A DNA stretch of 64,000 bases from positions 62,001-126,000 of the forward strand of contig JAIEMN010000020.1 of the NCBI GenBank assembly GCA_019752115.1. Direction: 5' to 3'. This DNA comes from Gemmatimonadaceae bacterium (lineage in GTDB: Bacteria > Gemmatimonadota > Gemmatimonadetes > Gemmatimonadales > Gemmatimonadaceae). Below the pieces are notes generated by a model, which saw nothing but the letters and a program-made list of their open reading frames with translations, was not told where the DNA came from and did not search any database. Positions 36,310 through 44,972 of this stretch are shown piece by piece (within the stretch, counting starts at the first letter, position 1; every line of letters begins with the position of its first letter). The position numbers and the translations under genes were made by a program.

Positions 36310-37416
36310 ATGAAGTTCACAATCTCGCGCGACAAGCTTCAGGAAGGCCTTCAGGCCGTCACCGCTGCGGTGCCGGCCAAGACCACCCTGCCCGTGCTCG
36401 CCAACCTGCTCGTCGAAACGACCGATCGCGGCGTTCGCTTCTCGGCTACTGACCTCGATATCGCGGTCAGCACCGAGGTAAGTGCCGATGTCGAGACGCC
36501 CGGCGCCATCACGATTCCCGCCAAGAAGCTGGGCGAGATTGCGCGTGAGCTGCCGCCGTCGCCGGTCAAACTCGCGGCGAGCGGCGAACAGCGCGTGACG
36601 CTGGAATGCGGTCGCTCGAAGTTCAAACTCCTCGGGTTGGCGCGCGACGAGTTCCCGACCTTTCCCAGCGTGCGCTTCGACGGCTCCTGGCGCGTGAAGA
36701 GCGGTGAGCTGCAGAAGCTCATTTCGCACACCGCGTTCGCCGTCAGCACCGAAGAGTCGCGCCCCATCCTGAACGGCGTGCTCTGGGAACTGCGCGAACA
36801 GCGCATGCGCATGGTCGCCACGAATGGCCACCGTTTGGCCAGAATGGACCTGCCAGCCGACGGAACCGCCTCGGGTGACCTCATCGTACCCCCCAAGGCC
36901 CTCGAGCAGATCCGGCGCCTGTTTCCGGCCGAAGAGGAGCTCGAGATCGCCCGCGGCGAAAACCACCTCGGCTTCCGCTCGCCGTTCACGTCGGTCTTCA
37001 CCCGCCTGGTCGAAGGCCCCTATCCGAACTACGAGCAGGTCATCCCGAAGGACAACGACCGCATCTGCCTCGCCGACAAGGCGGCGCTCACCAGCGCCCT
37101 CAAGCGCATGAGCGTCATCGCGTCCGACCAGACGCACCGCATCAAGATGTCCTTCAACACCGGCATGCTGAAGTTCAGCGTCACCACGCCGGACCTGGGT
37201 GAAGCCAGCGACGAACTGCCGGTGAACTACAACGGCGATCAGCTCGACATCGGCTTCAACGCCACGTATCTGCTCGAAATCCTGCGCTACATGCCGACCG
37301 AGCAGGTCAAGCTCACCTTCAAGGCCCCCGAGCGCGCCGCCACGATCGAGCCCGAAGGCTGGGACGATCCGGCGAAGTACCTCTGCCTGGTGATGCCGCT
37401 GCGGCTGATGGATTGA
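36310..37416 (+). CDS. dnaN: DNA polymerase III beta sliding clamp
   Basis: A 368-residue, three-domain clamp. Family patterns are MKFTISRDKLQEGLQAVTAA at the start, KTTLPVLANLLVE, FSATDLDIAVS and ESRPILNGVLWEL. Also seen are GPYPNYEQVIPKD and the C-terminal LVMPLRLMD. It tethers the replicative polymerase and PolA to DNA, and the delta subunit encoded at 5.8 kb opens it. Start ATG 36310. A long palindrome begins 21 nt after its stop. Confidence 0.97.
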   Translation: MKFTISRDKLQEGLQAVTAAVPAKTTLPVLANLLVETTDRGVRFSATDLDIAVSTEVSADVETPGAITIPAKKLGEIARELPPSPVKLAASGEQRVTLECGRSKFKLLGLARDEFPTFPSVRFDGSWRVKSGELQKLISHTAFAVSTEESRPILNGVLWELREQRMRMVATNGHRLARMDLPADGTASGDLIVPPKALEQIRRLFPAEEELEIARGENHLGFRSPFTSVFTRLVEGPYPNYEQVIPKDNDRICLADKAALTSALKRMSVIASDQTHRIKMSFNTGMLKFSVTTPDLGEASDELPVNYNGDQLDIGFNATYLLEILRYMPTEQVKLTFKAPERAATIEPEGWDDPAKYLCLVMPLRLMD

Positions 37417-37437
37417 TCCAGTGATGCATCGCTGAAC

Positions 37438-37539
37438 GGCTCGCACAGAGCACACTGGGAAACACAGAGGGCACAGAGACGACGCGTGGTTCGCCGTTCC
37501 CTGTGCCCTCTGTGGATCGCTGTGTGCTCTGTGCGAGCC
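37438..37539. repeat. Long palindrome B with CACAGAG words, between converging genes
   Basis: The outer stem ggctcgcacagagcacac (37438-37455) pairs perfectly with 37522-37539. The inner stem cacagagggcacag (37463-37476) pairs with 37501-37514. They are separated by 7-nt internal loops and a 24-nt apical region. It fills the gap between dnaN (ends 37416) and the lipoprotein gene (ends 37543). Confidence 0.9.
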
Positions 37540-37542
37540 CGT

Positions 37543-38454
37543 CTAGCGAGACACGCGTTCCGCCCGGAACTCCGTCCGCTGTACCAGCTGCGAACTCCTC
37601 GCCGGTGCCGGTGGCGTGGTCTCCTTCAGCTGCAGCGTGAGTGTGCTGGTTCCTTCCAGCTTGGACACTGACCCATCGCTGACACGCACCTCGGCGCGCT
37701 GGGTCCCCGTGCCGCTGCCGGTGAGCTCGAGCGCGCGAAACGCCGAGCCACCCTTGCCTTCGAGTTTGGTGGTGATCTCACGCTTCACGACCAGCTTGTC
37801 GGTGCTCACCGATTCGAGCGTGGACCACGTCGTCGTGTAGACGACCATCGGCACACCACTCCGGCAGACGAGCGTCGCGGTGCTGTCCCGCCAGCGATCG
37901 GTGGCCGCCACGCCATCGGGAATGCGCAGCAACAGCTCGCGCGCCAGCGTCGCGGCGCTGGCTTCGGGGCGATCGCACTCATTCGCGAGCGGCGGCCGCG
38001 TGCTCACGCGCGCGATCGCGCTGTCCACCGTGGCTTCGATCAGCAGCATGGCCGGCATCATCGCCGCTGCGGCGCCGCGCGGTGCGCTTTTGGCCGTATC
38101 GAGCGACGACACCACGGTGAAGGAATCCACCTGTCCGGTGCCGCGAAGACCACCGGTCGCCGCGCGTGTGAGCGTCCACGACACGAGCGCGCGCGACTCC
38201 ACGCGCTGTTCGTCACCGGTGACGCCGCTGCCATTCGCCTTGAGGCGGGCCACCGAACTCACCCGCCACGAGGTGGCCGAGAGCCGCGACGGCAGCACCA
38301 CGCGCGGCACGACCGGCGCCGGAGTGACCGGCACCGGCGCCGGTACCGGTGCCGCCGGCGTCGGCAGCGGCGCGATCGATGGCGCACAGCCGACGAGCAC
38401 GAGCAGCAGCCCGATCTCCTTCCTGAACCCTGCCCCCTGACTCCTGAAATGCAT
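37543..38454 (-). CDS. Lipoprotein of unknown function
   Basis: A 303-residue protein with a lipobox signal peptide (LLLVLVGC, Cys about residue 23) followed by a Pro/Ala/Val-rich linker. The rest is beta-rich with long runs of Thr/Ser (TSWRVSSVARLKANG, GTSTLTLQLKETTPP). No conserved domain was recognised. ATG 38454 is 20 nt downstream of the mature 3' end of RNase P RNA and follows a GGGGCGGGGG sequence. Promoter readthrough from rnpB is possible. Confidence 0.75.
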   Translation of the reverse strand: MHFRSQGAGFRKEIGLLLVLVGCAPSIAPLPTPAAPVPAPVPVTPAPVVPRVVLPSRLSATSWRVSSVARLKANGSGVTGDEQRVESRALVSWTLTRAATGGLRGTGQVDSFTVVSSLDTAKSAPRGAAAAMMPAMLLIEATVDSAIARVSTRPPLANECDRPEASAATLARELLLRIPDGVAATDRWRDSTATLVCRSGVPMVVYTTTWSTLESVSTDKLVVKREITTKLEGKGGSAFRALELTGSGTGTQRAEVRVSDGSVSKLEGTSTLTLQLKETTPPAPARSSQLVQRTEFRAERVSR

Positions 38455-38473
38455 CCCCCGCCCCGCGCTCACC

Positions 38474-38927
38474 TGACGTGTCCCGCCGGCCTGTAAGCCG
38501 GGTTCTGTCAGTGAACGACCGTCGAAACGGTCATCCACCGGACGGTCATTCCTCTCGGCGTGCAGTCACCCACACGCTCCAGCAGTCTACCCGCGGTTCA
38601 ATGCCGTGCCCGAAGGCCTGACACCGTTTGGCGAGACGGGCCGTCTCTCACCGCCTATTTGACCTTGCTCCGACCGGGGTTTGCCGTGCCACGAACGTTG
38701 CCGCTCGCGCGGTGGGCTCTTACCCCACCCTTTCACCCTTACCGCAGTGTTGCCACCGAGGCGGTTTGCTTTCTGTTGCACTGTCCGTCACGCGAAGCTC
38801 ACGCCGCGCGCGCCCAGGCGTTACCTGGCGATCTGCCCTATGGAGCCCGGACTTTCCTCGGAGTTGGAGCGTAGCCACGAGGGCCCGTTCTCCCGCTTCG
38901 CGACCGTCCGGCCGACGGAACACGTCA
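38474..38927 (-). ncRNA. rnpB: RNase P RNA, bacterial type A
   Basis: The catalytic RNA of RNase P. Minus-strand landmarks are GAGGAAAGTCCGGGCTCCAT (conserved region I), AGGGCAG...GCCAGGTAACGCCTGGG, CAGTGCAACAGAAAGCAAAC and, near the 3' end, GACAGAACCCGGCTTACAGG. The ends were set by the P1 helix: 38912-38927 pairs with 38474-38489 over 16 bp, with two G-U pairs. Length is about 454 nt. It lies 4 kb from the rnpA protein gene. Confidence 0.95.
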
Positions 38928-39082
38928 ACCCGAAATATAGCCGCCCCCACCCAAATGCTTGCGGGTGGATGACGCTGCAGTGACGAACCGCTATAGCATC
39001 GCGGCCGCATGGTCCGGGTCGCGCAGGCGCTCCCGGCATCCGCCCACCTCGGCGAGTCCATCTGCCCACTCGGAGAGCCCGC

Positions 39083-39997
39083 ATGGCGATTTCCGCACCG
39101 GCGTCACGTGGCACGGCGACCCGTGCCGGCGACAAAGCCATCCTGACCTTCGTCACCCCCGGCGAACGCCCACGCGTCGAAGCGGCGGGCGCCGGGTGTT
39201 ACGTCGCGCTGCACCGCGAGACGCTCGACCAGATGGTCGAGGAGATGCGACGCCGCCCGGTGTCTGCCGTGGTGGTCTCGGTGTCGCGCTATCAGCAGCA
39301 GGACGCCCCCGCCATCGCGCGGCTCGTGCGGGAGTTTCCCGCGGTGCCCGCCGTGGCGCTGCTGACGGCCACCGAATCGCGCGCGACCCAGGCGCTGCTG
39401 AGCATGGGACAACAGGGCGTGCGCACGCTGGTCGATGCGCGCGAGCCCGCCGGGTGGCGCGATCTCCGCACGCTGGTGGCCCGCGAAGATCCGCGCGCCA
39501 TCGAAACCATCGCCAAGGCGCGCATTCTCGAGGATCTCCCGCACGCGACCCTCACCAGCCGGCGCTTCATCACCGCGCTCTTCGATGCCCCGCACACCTG
39601 CACCACGGTGCGTGATTTCGCCCGCAGGCAAGGCGTGACGCCCACCACCTTCATGACGCGCTTCTTCCGCGCCGGCTTGCCCCCCGCCAAGCGCTATCTC
39701 TCCTTCGCCCGTCTCGTGCGCGCGGCCAGCCTCTTCGAGAATCCCGGCCTGAGCATCACGCAGGTCGCGCTGCAGCTCGAGTACTCGTCACCGCAGGCGT
39801 TCTCACGCCATCTCCACATCGTGCTCGGTCACGGCGCCGCCGAATTCCGTCGCCGCTACACCGGCGAGGGGATGCTCGATCACATGCGGCGCGAGCTCAT
39901 CGTGCCGCACCGCGAGGCGCTGGCCACCTTCGATCCGTACCACGCGCCGCCACAGTGGCTCGCCTTACGCCGCGCTCGCCTTGGGTGCGTAGGGTGA
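39083..39997 (+). CDS. AraC-type helix-turn-helix regulator with pseudo-receiver N-terminus
   Basis: A 304-residue protein. Residues 20-145 look like a receiver fold without the phosphorylation residues ([41 protein letters not shown]). Residues 165-265 are an AraC-like DNA-binding domain with [38 protein letters not shown] and [20 protein letters not shown]. Start ATG 39083. Its last 33 nt overlap, tail to tail, the 3' end of the chemoreceptor gene. Target and ligand are unknown. Confidence 0.82.
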   Translation: MAISAPASRGTATRAGDKAILTFVTPGERPRVEAAGAGCYVALHRETLDQMVEEMRRRPVSAVVVSVSRYQQQDAPAIARLVREFPAVPAVALLTATESRATQALLSMGQQGVRTLVDAREPAGWRDLRTLVAREDPRAIETIAKARILEDLPHATLTSRRFITALFDAPHTCTTVRDFARRQGVTPTTFMTRFFRAGLPPAKRYLSFARLVRAASLFENPGLSITQVALQLEYSSPQAFSRHLHIVLGHGAAEFRRRYTGEGMLDHMRRELIVPHREALATFDPYHAPPQWLALRRARLGCVG

Positions 39998-41746
39998 CGG
40001 CTCCGGATCCACCGGCCACTGATCACGCGTCGCGTCCGTCAGCATCGGCGGTGCGGTCGCCACCGGCGGTGACGAGGGTGGGGCCACGACGGCGTACTCC
40101 GCGGTGTGGCGCAGCGCCACCGCGCGGAGGCGGCTGGCGGCAGCGGTGAGCTGCTGCGCGCTGCGCGAAAGCTCCTCGATGCTGGCCCGCTGGGCACCGG
40201 CCGCGTCGGCGGCTGCCCGGGCGCCGGCATTCGCGCGCTGGGCCGTGCCGTCGAGTCCTTCGAACGCGGTAGCCACACTCGCCGACAGGCGCGCCTGAGC
40301 CTGCGCCAGCGTTGACACTTCGTCGCTCTGCCGCGACACGCGGCCGATGCCATCCACCATCGCGCTCAGCGCGCGCGTGGCGTCGCGGGCAATCGCGCCG
40401 GCGCCCTGCACTTCGTTGGCGGTGGCATCCATCGCCTGCACGGCGGTCGTGATGTCACCGCGCACGCGCTGCACGGTGGCCGCCACGACCTGGGCGGCGC
40501 GCGCGCTCTCCGTGGCCAGTACGCGAATCTCCTCCGCGACCACCGCGAAGCCCACCCCGTCCTCGCCGGCGCGCGACGCTTCCATGGCCGCGTTGAGCGC
40601 GAGCAGGTTCGTCTGGCGCGCGATCCGTGTCACGGTGGCGATGAAGTCGCCAACCTGTTCGGAGGCGGGCGCGAGCGCGCGGACGGGTTGAGCCGCGGCC
40701 GTCACCTCCGCACCCACACGCAGGAGCGCCTGCGCCGCGCGATCGATGGCCGCCCGGCTGGCGACGGCCGCATCGTCGAGCGCCTTGGCATCGGACGCCG
40801 TGGCTTCGGCGGTACGACGCGCCAGCTCGGCGGTGTGCCGCGCTTCGCGACTCGAATGCACGCCGACGCTCGCCTTCTCGCGCTGCTGGCCAAGGGCTTC
40901 GCGCAACGACTCCGCACTCCCGGTCACTTCGCCGGCGCGGCGCTGCAACACATGCGCCGTCGCCGACACCTGCGTCGCCACCGCGGCGAGCGATTCCGCC
41001 TCTTCCTGCACCGTCTCGATGAGCAACACGAGTTCATCGAGCATGCGATTGAAGCTGCGCTCGAGGAAGCCGAGTTCGTCGTCATGGCGCGCGTCGGCGC
41101 GCGCGGTGAGGTCACCCCGTTCGATCCGCGCCATGCGCTCGCGCGTGCGTCGCAGTCGCGCGATGAGCTTGGACGGCATCTGGATGACCTGCTGCGCCAC
41201 GACCAGTAGCAGCCCGCCGGCGAGCAGCACCTGCGGCCACGGGGCCGCATCGGCGGCGTGCAGCTGCCCGTACCACCAGCTCGCCGTGAAGAAGCCCACG
41301 ACCGACGCGAGGCTCGTGACGTAGCCCAGCGTGGTCCCCTGATCGAACGAGTAGGGCACGATCACGAGCACGTAGGCCAGCACCAGCACCGGCGAGCCGA
41401 ACACGAACACGACCAGGCTGACCAGCGCGGTGTCCACGATCGCGACCAGATACTTGAGCCACGGCCGATAGAGCGAGGGCGTGCGACCGACGACGGCGAG
41501 CAGTTGGTTCACCGCCAGTGCGAGCGCCACCATGACCCCCACGACGGTCAGGGAGACCGCCGCGAGTCCCAGGCGCATCGCAAGGAGCAGCGCCCCGGAA
41601 ATGAGCAGCGTGCTCCAGAACCGCCGTCGCGCCGCGACGCGGAAGGTGGCGGCGTCCTTGGCCCGCTGCTCCTCGCGGAGCGCCTGGGGCGAAAACGCAG
41701 GCGACCGGAACCGACCGGCAGCGGCAGAGCGGGGGGAGGCGTCCAT
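39965..41746 (-). CDS. Methyl-accepting chemotaxis-type transducer
   Basis: About 593 residues. The N-terminal 200 residues hold about six membrane helices with little periplasmic sequence. A HAMP segment (about 205-255, [19 protein letters not shown]) and a long coiled-coil signalling domain follow. The conserved hairpin tip is present ([20 protein letters not shown] and [20 protein letters not shown]). The tip is recognisable, so CheA/CheW coupling is expected, but no che genes are in the window. Starts at 41746 (ATG) or 41800 (GTG) are possible. The C-terminus overlaps the AraC-type gene by 33 nt. Confidence 0.88.
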   Translation of the reverse strand: MDASPRSAAAGRFRSPAFSPQALREEQRAKDAATFRVAARRRFWSTLLISGALLLAMRLGLAAVSLTVVGVMVALALAVNQLLAVVGRTPSLYRPWLKYLVAIVDTALVSLVVFVFGSPVLVLAYVLVIVPYSFDQGTTLGYVTSLASVVGFFTASWWYGQLHAADAAPWPQVLLAGGLLLVVAQQVIQMPSKLIARLRRTRERMARIERGDLTARADARHDDELGFLERSFNRMLDELVLLIETVQEEAESLAAVATQVSATAHVLQRRAGEVTGSAESLREALGQQREKASVGVHSSREARHTAELARRTAEATASDAKALDDAAVASRAAIDRAAQALLRVGAEVTAAAQPVRALAPASEQVGDFIATVTRIARQTNLLALNAAMEASRAGEDGVGFAVVAEEIRVLATESARAAQVVAATVQRVRGDITTAVQAMDATANEVQGAGAIARDATRALSAMVDGIGRVSRQSDEVSTLAQAQARLSASVATAFEGLDGTAQRANAGARAAADAAGAQRASIEELSRSAQQLTAAASRLRAVALRHTAEYAVVAPPSSPPVATAPPMLTDATRDQWPVDPEPSPYAPKASAA

Positions 41747-41852
41747 ACCTCCCAAGGACGCCCGATGGCGGGGGGACGTCTCGGTCGCCTTGGGAACCAC
41801 CCGTCACGGATTCAGACCGCCGAGTGGCTCCGCAGCGAAACGGGCCCCGCTC

Positions 41853-42434
41853 CTACCCCGCGATGAGCGGCATCAGGTCCGCCGCCGTCACCAGCGCGAG
41901 AACGCGCAGCCCGGCGGCTTCCAGCGCCTCGCGGCCGCCTTCCTGACGGTCCACCAGGGCCAGGACCCCCAGGATCTCGCCGCCGGCGTTGCGGACGGCC
42001 TCCACGGCCTTGAGCGCCGAGCCGCCGGTGGTGATCACGTCCTCCACGATCACGACCTTGTCGCCGGCGCGGAACGGGCCTTCGATGAGCTTCCCGGTGC
42101 CGTGCTGCTTGGCCTCTTTCCGAACGGTAAACCCCCGAACCATCTCGCCCTCGCCTCGTTCGGCGGCCAACGCACTGGCGTGCGCAATGGCGTAGGCGAT
42201 GGGGTCGGCGCCCAGGGTGAGGCCGCCCACGGCGTCCACCGGCCAGCCGCTGGCGCGGAGCGCGGCCAGCCCGGCGCGGCCGATGAGGAGCTGCCCTTCG
42301 GGACTCATCGCCGTCAGGCGGCAGTCCACGTAGAGGTTGGAGCGCCGGCCGGAGGCCAGCACGAAATCGCCCCGCTTGGCCGAACGCTCAGCCAGCAGGG
42401 CGATCAATCGCGACGTGGTCGTATCAGCAGCCAT
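41853..42434 (-). CDS. pyrE: Orotate phosphoribosyltransferase
   Basis: A 193-residue enzyme joining orotate to PRPP to give OMP in de novo pyrimidine synthesis. The PRPP-binding loop is VVIVEDVITTGGSAL (about residue 119) and the catalytic flexible loop is VRKEAKQHGTGK. Also seen are LASGRRSNLYVDCR and GGLTLGADPIA. GTGATG at the junction with the kinase gene allows a 4-nt (GTG 42437) or 1-nt (ATG 42434) overlap. It is translationally coupled to a Ser/Thr kinase, an odd pairing. Confidence 0.95.
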   Translation of the reverse strand: MAADTTTSRLIALLAERSAKRGDFVLASGRRSNLYVDCRLTAMSPEGQLLIGRAGLAALRASGWPVDAVGGLTLGADPIAYAIAHASALAAERGEGEMVRGFTVRKEAKQHGTGKLIEGPFRAGDKVVIVEDVITTGGSALKAVEAVRNAGGEILGVLALVDRQEGGREALEAAGLRVLALVTAADLMPLIAG

Positions 42435-43399
42435 CACTTCTTGCCAAAGAGCCCCTTCATCTTGCCGAACAGGCCGCCGCCGCCCTCGTCAGCGGCCTTG
42501 GTGGCCACGGCGGGGGTGGGCGCGCTGCCGGCGGCGGGTGCGGCACCAGCCGCGCCGGAGGCGGCCGCGACAAAGGCATCCGAGAACGCCTGCACCGACG
42601 GATACCGCTCGGCCGGCTGCTTCGAAAGGGCCTTCATGACCACCGCCTCGACCGCGGGCGCGAACTGCAGCGACGGCTTCGCCTTGTTGAGCGCGACCGG
42701 CGGCTGCGTGAGCAGCTCCGAGAACAGTTCGCGCGGCGACTTGCCGGTGTAGGGCAGGGCCCCCGTCAGCAGGTAGTACGCGATGGTCGCCAGCGAATAC
42801 TGGTCGGCCGCCGGACCCACGAGCTCGCCCGACAGCGCTTCCGGCGCCACGTACATCAGCGTGCCCACGAAGAAGCCAGCGCGCGTCAGACGCTGGTCCG
42901 GCGCCGCATCGGTGTCGGCGGCGATGCCGAAGTCGAGCAGCTTGACCTGCTTGGTGGCCGGATCGTACATGACGTTTTCCGGCTTCAGGTCGCGGTGCAC
43001 GATGCCCACGTTGTGGGCCGCCTGGACCGCGCTGCAGATCTGGGACAGAATGTCGGCCACTTCCTTGCTGGGAAGCGGGCCGGCCTTGTCGGCGTACTTG
43101 TCGAGGATCTCCCCGCTCGCCCATTCGATGGCGAGATAGTACCGCTCGTTGTCCGACTGCCCGTAGTCTAGGGTGCGGATGATGTTCGGGTGTTCTACCC
43201 GAGCACCGAATTGCGCCTCCCGGAGGAAGCGCGCAACGGCGGTCTTGTCTTGCTGCAGCTTTTCGCGCAGCACCTTCAGGGCCACGGTGCCGTACGTAGG
43301 ATGTTCGGCGCGAAAGACGGTTGACGTGCCGCCCTCGCCCACCTTTCCTCGCACGGAATACCCGGCCAACGTCGTTCCGACTAGCGTCTCGATAGGCAC
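42434..43399 (-). CDS. Serine/threonine protein kinase (PknB-type), cytoplasmic
   Basis: A 321-residue Hanks-type kinase. It has a glycine loop GKVGEGGTSTVF (about residue 16), the Lys of VALKVLREK, catalytic HRDLKPENVM, metal-binding DFGIAAD and an APEALSG-type activation end. After the kinase domain (to about residue 270) comes an Ala/Pro-rich linker and a short Gly-Phe-Lys tail (GGGGLFGKMKGLFGKK) that may be amphipathic and touch the membrane. No transmembrane helix or PASTA domain. GTG 43399 was chosen because any longer start would run into the divergent gene and lacks homology. Confidence 0.92.
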   Translation of the reverse strand: MPIETLVGTTLAGYSVRGKVGEGGTSTVFRAEHPTYGTVALKVLREKLQQDKTAVARFLREAQFGARVEHPNIIRTLDYGQSDNERYYLAIEWASGEILDKYADKAGPLPSKEVADILSQICSAVQAAHNVGIVHRDLKPENVMYDPATKQVKLLDFGIAADTDAAPDQRLTRAGFFVGTLMYVAPEALSGELVGPAADQYSLATIAYYLLTGALPYTGKSPRELFSELLTQPPVALNKAKPSLQFAPAVEAVVMKALSKQPAERYPSVQAFSDAFVAAASGAAGAAPAAGSAPTPAVATKAADEGGGGLFGKMKGLFGKK

Positions 43400-43494
43400 G
43401 GGGCGAACGTAACGCCGACCGTCAGTGCCAGCAAGGCAGTACGCACGTTCCGATGACGGCACGACGGCACCTTCTTTCCGCAGGGGCGGTAGCA

Positions 43495-44931
43495 ATGCGT
43501 TCCATGACGCATCCGACACATCGATCATTGCGCGCCGCCACAGGGGCGGTGTGCCTCGCGGCGGCTGCCGCGGCCCTGGCCGGCTGCGCCAGCGCACGCC
43601 CAGCGGGCTCATCTGCACCAGCCGGCGTCCCCGGGGTGCGCGGACCAGCCGGCGCCGCAGCACCGGCGGCCGCGGCCGGCGCCGCCGACATGCAGCGCCT
43701 CTATCGCACCATGGGGCTCGTGGCGGCCGGTGGTGCCATGCCCTTTGTCTCGTCGCTCAGCTTTTTGCGTACGCCGAGCCCCGACAGCACGCTCATGCTC
43801 GTCGCGCTCTCGTTCCCGTCGCGGGTGCTGGGCTTTCAGCGCGAAGGCGAGCGCTACGCGGCGAGCTATTCCGTTCGCGTCCAGCTGCGTCAGGGCAACA
43901 CGGTCGTGCGCAACATCGAAGCGACCGAGACCGTGCGCGTCCCCACGTATCGCGAAACGGCACGCACCGATGAAAGCGTCATCTGGCAGCAGTTCGTGCG
44001 GGTCGCGCCCGGGCGCTACAGCATGAGCGTCGCCGTGAAGGACGAAGGCAGCATTCGCAACGCCGGCGAAGATGTCACGATCGAGGTGCCGCGGCTCCCC
44101 GCCGGCGCCCTCGGCAGCCCGCTCCCCGTCTACGAAGCGATCGCGCGCCAGACGCTCGATTCGCTGCCGCGCATTCTCGCGCGTCCGCGGGCGACGGTCG
44201 CCTTCGGTGCCGACTCGCTCTTCCCCATCTACGTCGATGCCCCGGGAGCCGACGCGCCGAGCGCCATTACCGTGCGCGTGCTCGGGGAGGGCGACATCGT
44301 CTCCTGGCAGAATCGCACCGACCTCCCCGCCCGCGGGGCCTCGCGCAGTGCCACCGTACCGATTCCCGTGCGGAACATGGGGATCGGCATCAACACCATC
44401 GAGATCAGCACGGTTGGGCGGGCGGACACCGTGCGGACGCGGGTGCTGGTCAGCCTCGGCGACGATCTGCCGATCGCGTCCTTCGAGGACATGGTGTCGT
44501 ATCTGCGCTACTTCACCACGGCCGACCGCTTGGCCCCGCTCCGCAACGCCACCCCGGCCCAGCGGGCCACGGCGTGGACGCAGTTCCTCAAGGACACCGA
44601 TCCCGTCCCCGCCACGCCTGAACACGAGGGGCTGCGCGATTACTTTGGACGCATCCGCACCGCCAACCTTCGGTACCGCGACGAAGGCGCGCAGGGATGG
44701 CAGACCGACCGCGGGATCACCTACGTCGCGCTCGGCGATCCCGACAACATCATCGACACCGGCCTGAACGATCCCAATGCGCGCGTGCGCCAGCAGATCT
44801 GGGAATACCGCGAGCTCCGTATCCAGCTCGTCTTCATGGACCAGACCGGCTTCGGCCGCTGGCGCCTCAGCAACCAGCAGCGCGCCGAACTCGACAACGC
44901 CATTCGTCGCAAGCTCGCGCAGCAGCGCTAG
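43495..44931 (+). CDS. GWxTD-domain lipoprotein
   Basis: About 478 residues. A lipoprotein signal peptide ends at LAGC. The middle is beta-rich. The C-terminal 100 residues are a GWxTD domain: RYRDEGAQGWQTDRGITYV, then GDPDNIID and WEYRELRIQLVFMDQTGFG. This domain is frequent in Acidobacteria, Bacteroidetes and Gemmatimonadota surface lipoproteins of unknown function. The start is uncertain (43453, 43495 or 43504). 43495 follows a GGGGCGG sequence. It is divergent from the kinase gene and 23 nt ahead of polA on the same strand, so the two may be co-transcribed. Confidence 0.85.
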   Translation: MRSMTHPTHRSLRAATGAVCLAAAAAALAGCASARPAGSSAPAGVPGVRGPAGAAAPAAAAGAADMQRLYRTMGLVAAGGAMPFVSSLSFLRTPSPDSTLMLVALSFPSRVLGFQREGERYAASYSVRVQLRQGNTVVRNIEATETVRVPTYRETARTDESVIWQQFVRVAPGRYSMSVAVKDEGSIRNAGEDVTIEVPRLPAGALGSPLPVYEAIARQTLDSLPRILARPRATVAFGADSLFPIYVDAPGADAPSAITVRVLGEGDIVSWQNRTDLPARGASRSATVPIPVRNMGIGINTIEISTVGRADTVRTRVLVSLGDDLPIASFEDMVSYLRYFTTADRLAPLRNATPAQRATAWTQFLKDTDPVPATPEHEGLRDYFGRIRTANLRYRDEGAQGWQTDRGITYVALGDPDNIIDTGLNDPNARVRQQIWEYRELRIQLVFMDQTGFGRWRLSNQQRAELDNAIRRKLAQQR

Positions 44932-44941
44932 CCCCCGCCTC

Positions 44942-44972
44942 GAGGGTGACATCCATGGCTGATGTCACCCTC
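44942..44972 (+). promoter_or_regulatory. Perfect hairpin enclosing the polA start codon
   Basis: gagggtgacatc (44942-44953) and gatgtcaccctc (44961-44972) form a perfect 12-bp stem with a 7-nt loop holding the ATG at 44955. The ribosome-binding-like GAGGG is in the left arm, so folding would hide it. No T-run follows, so it is more likely a translational control element than a terminator. Confidence 0.7.
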
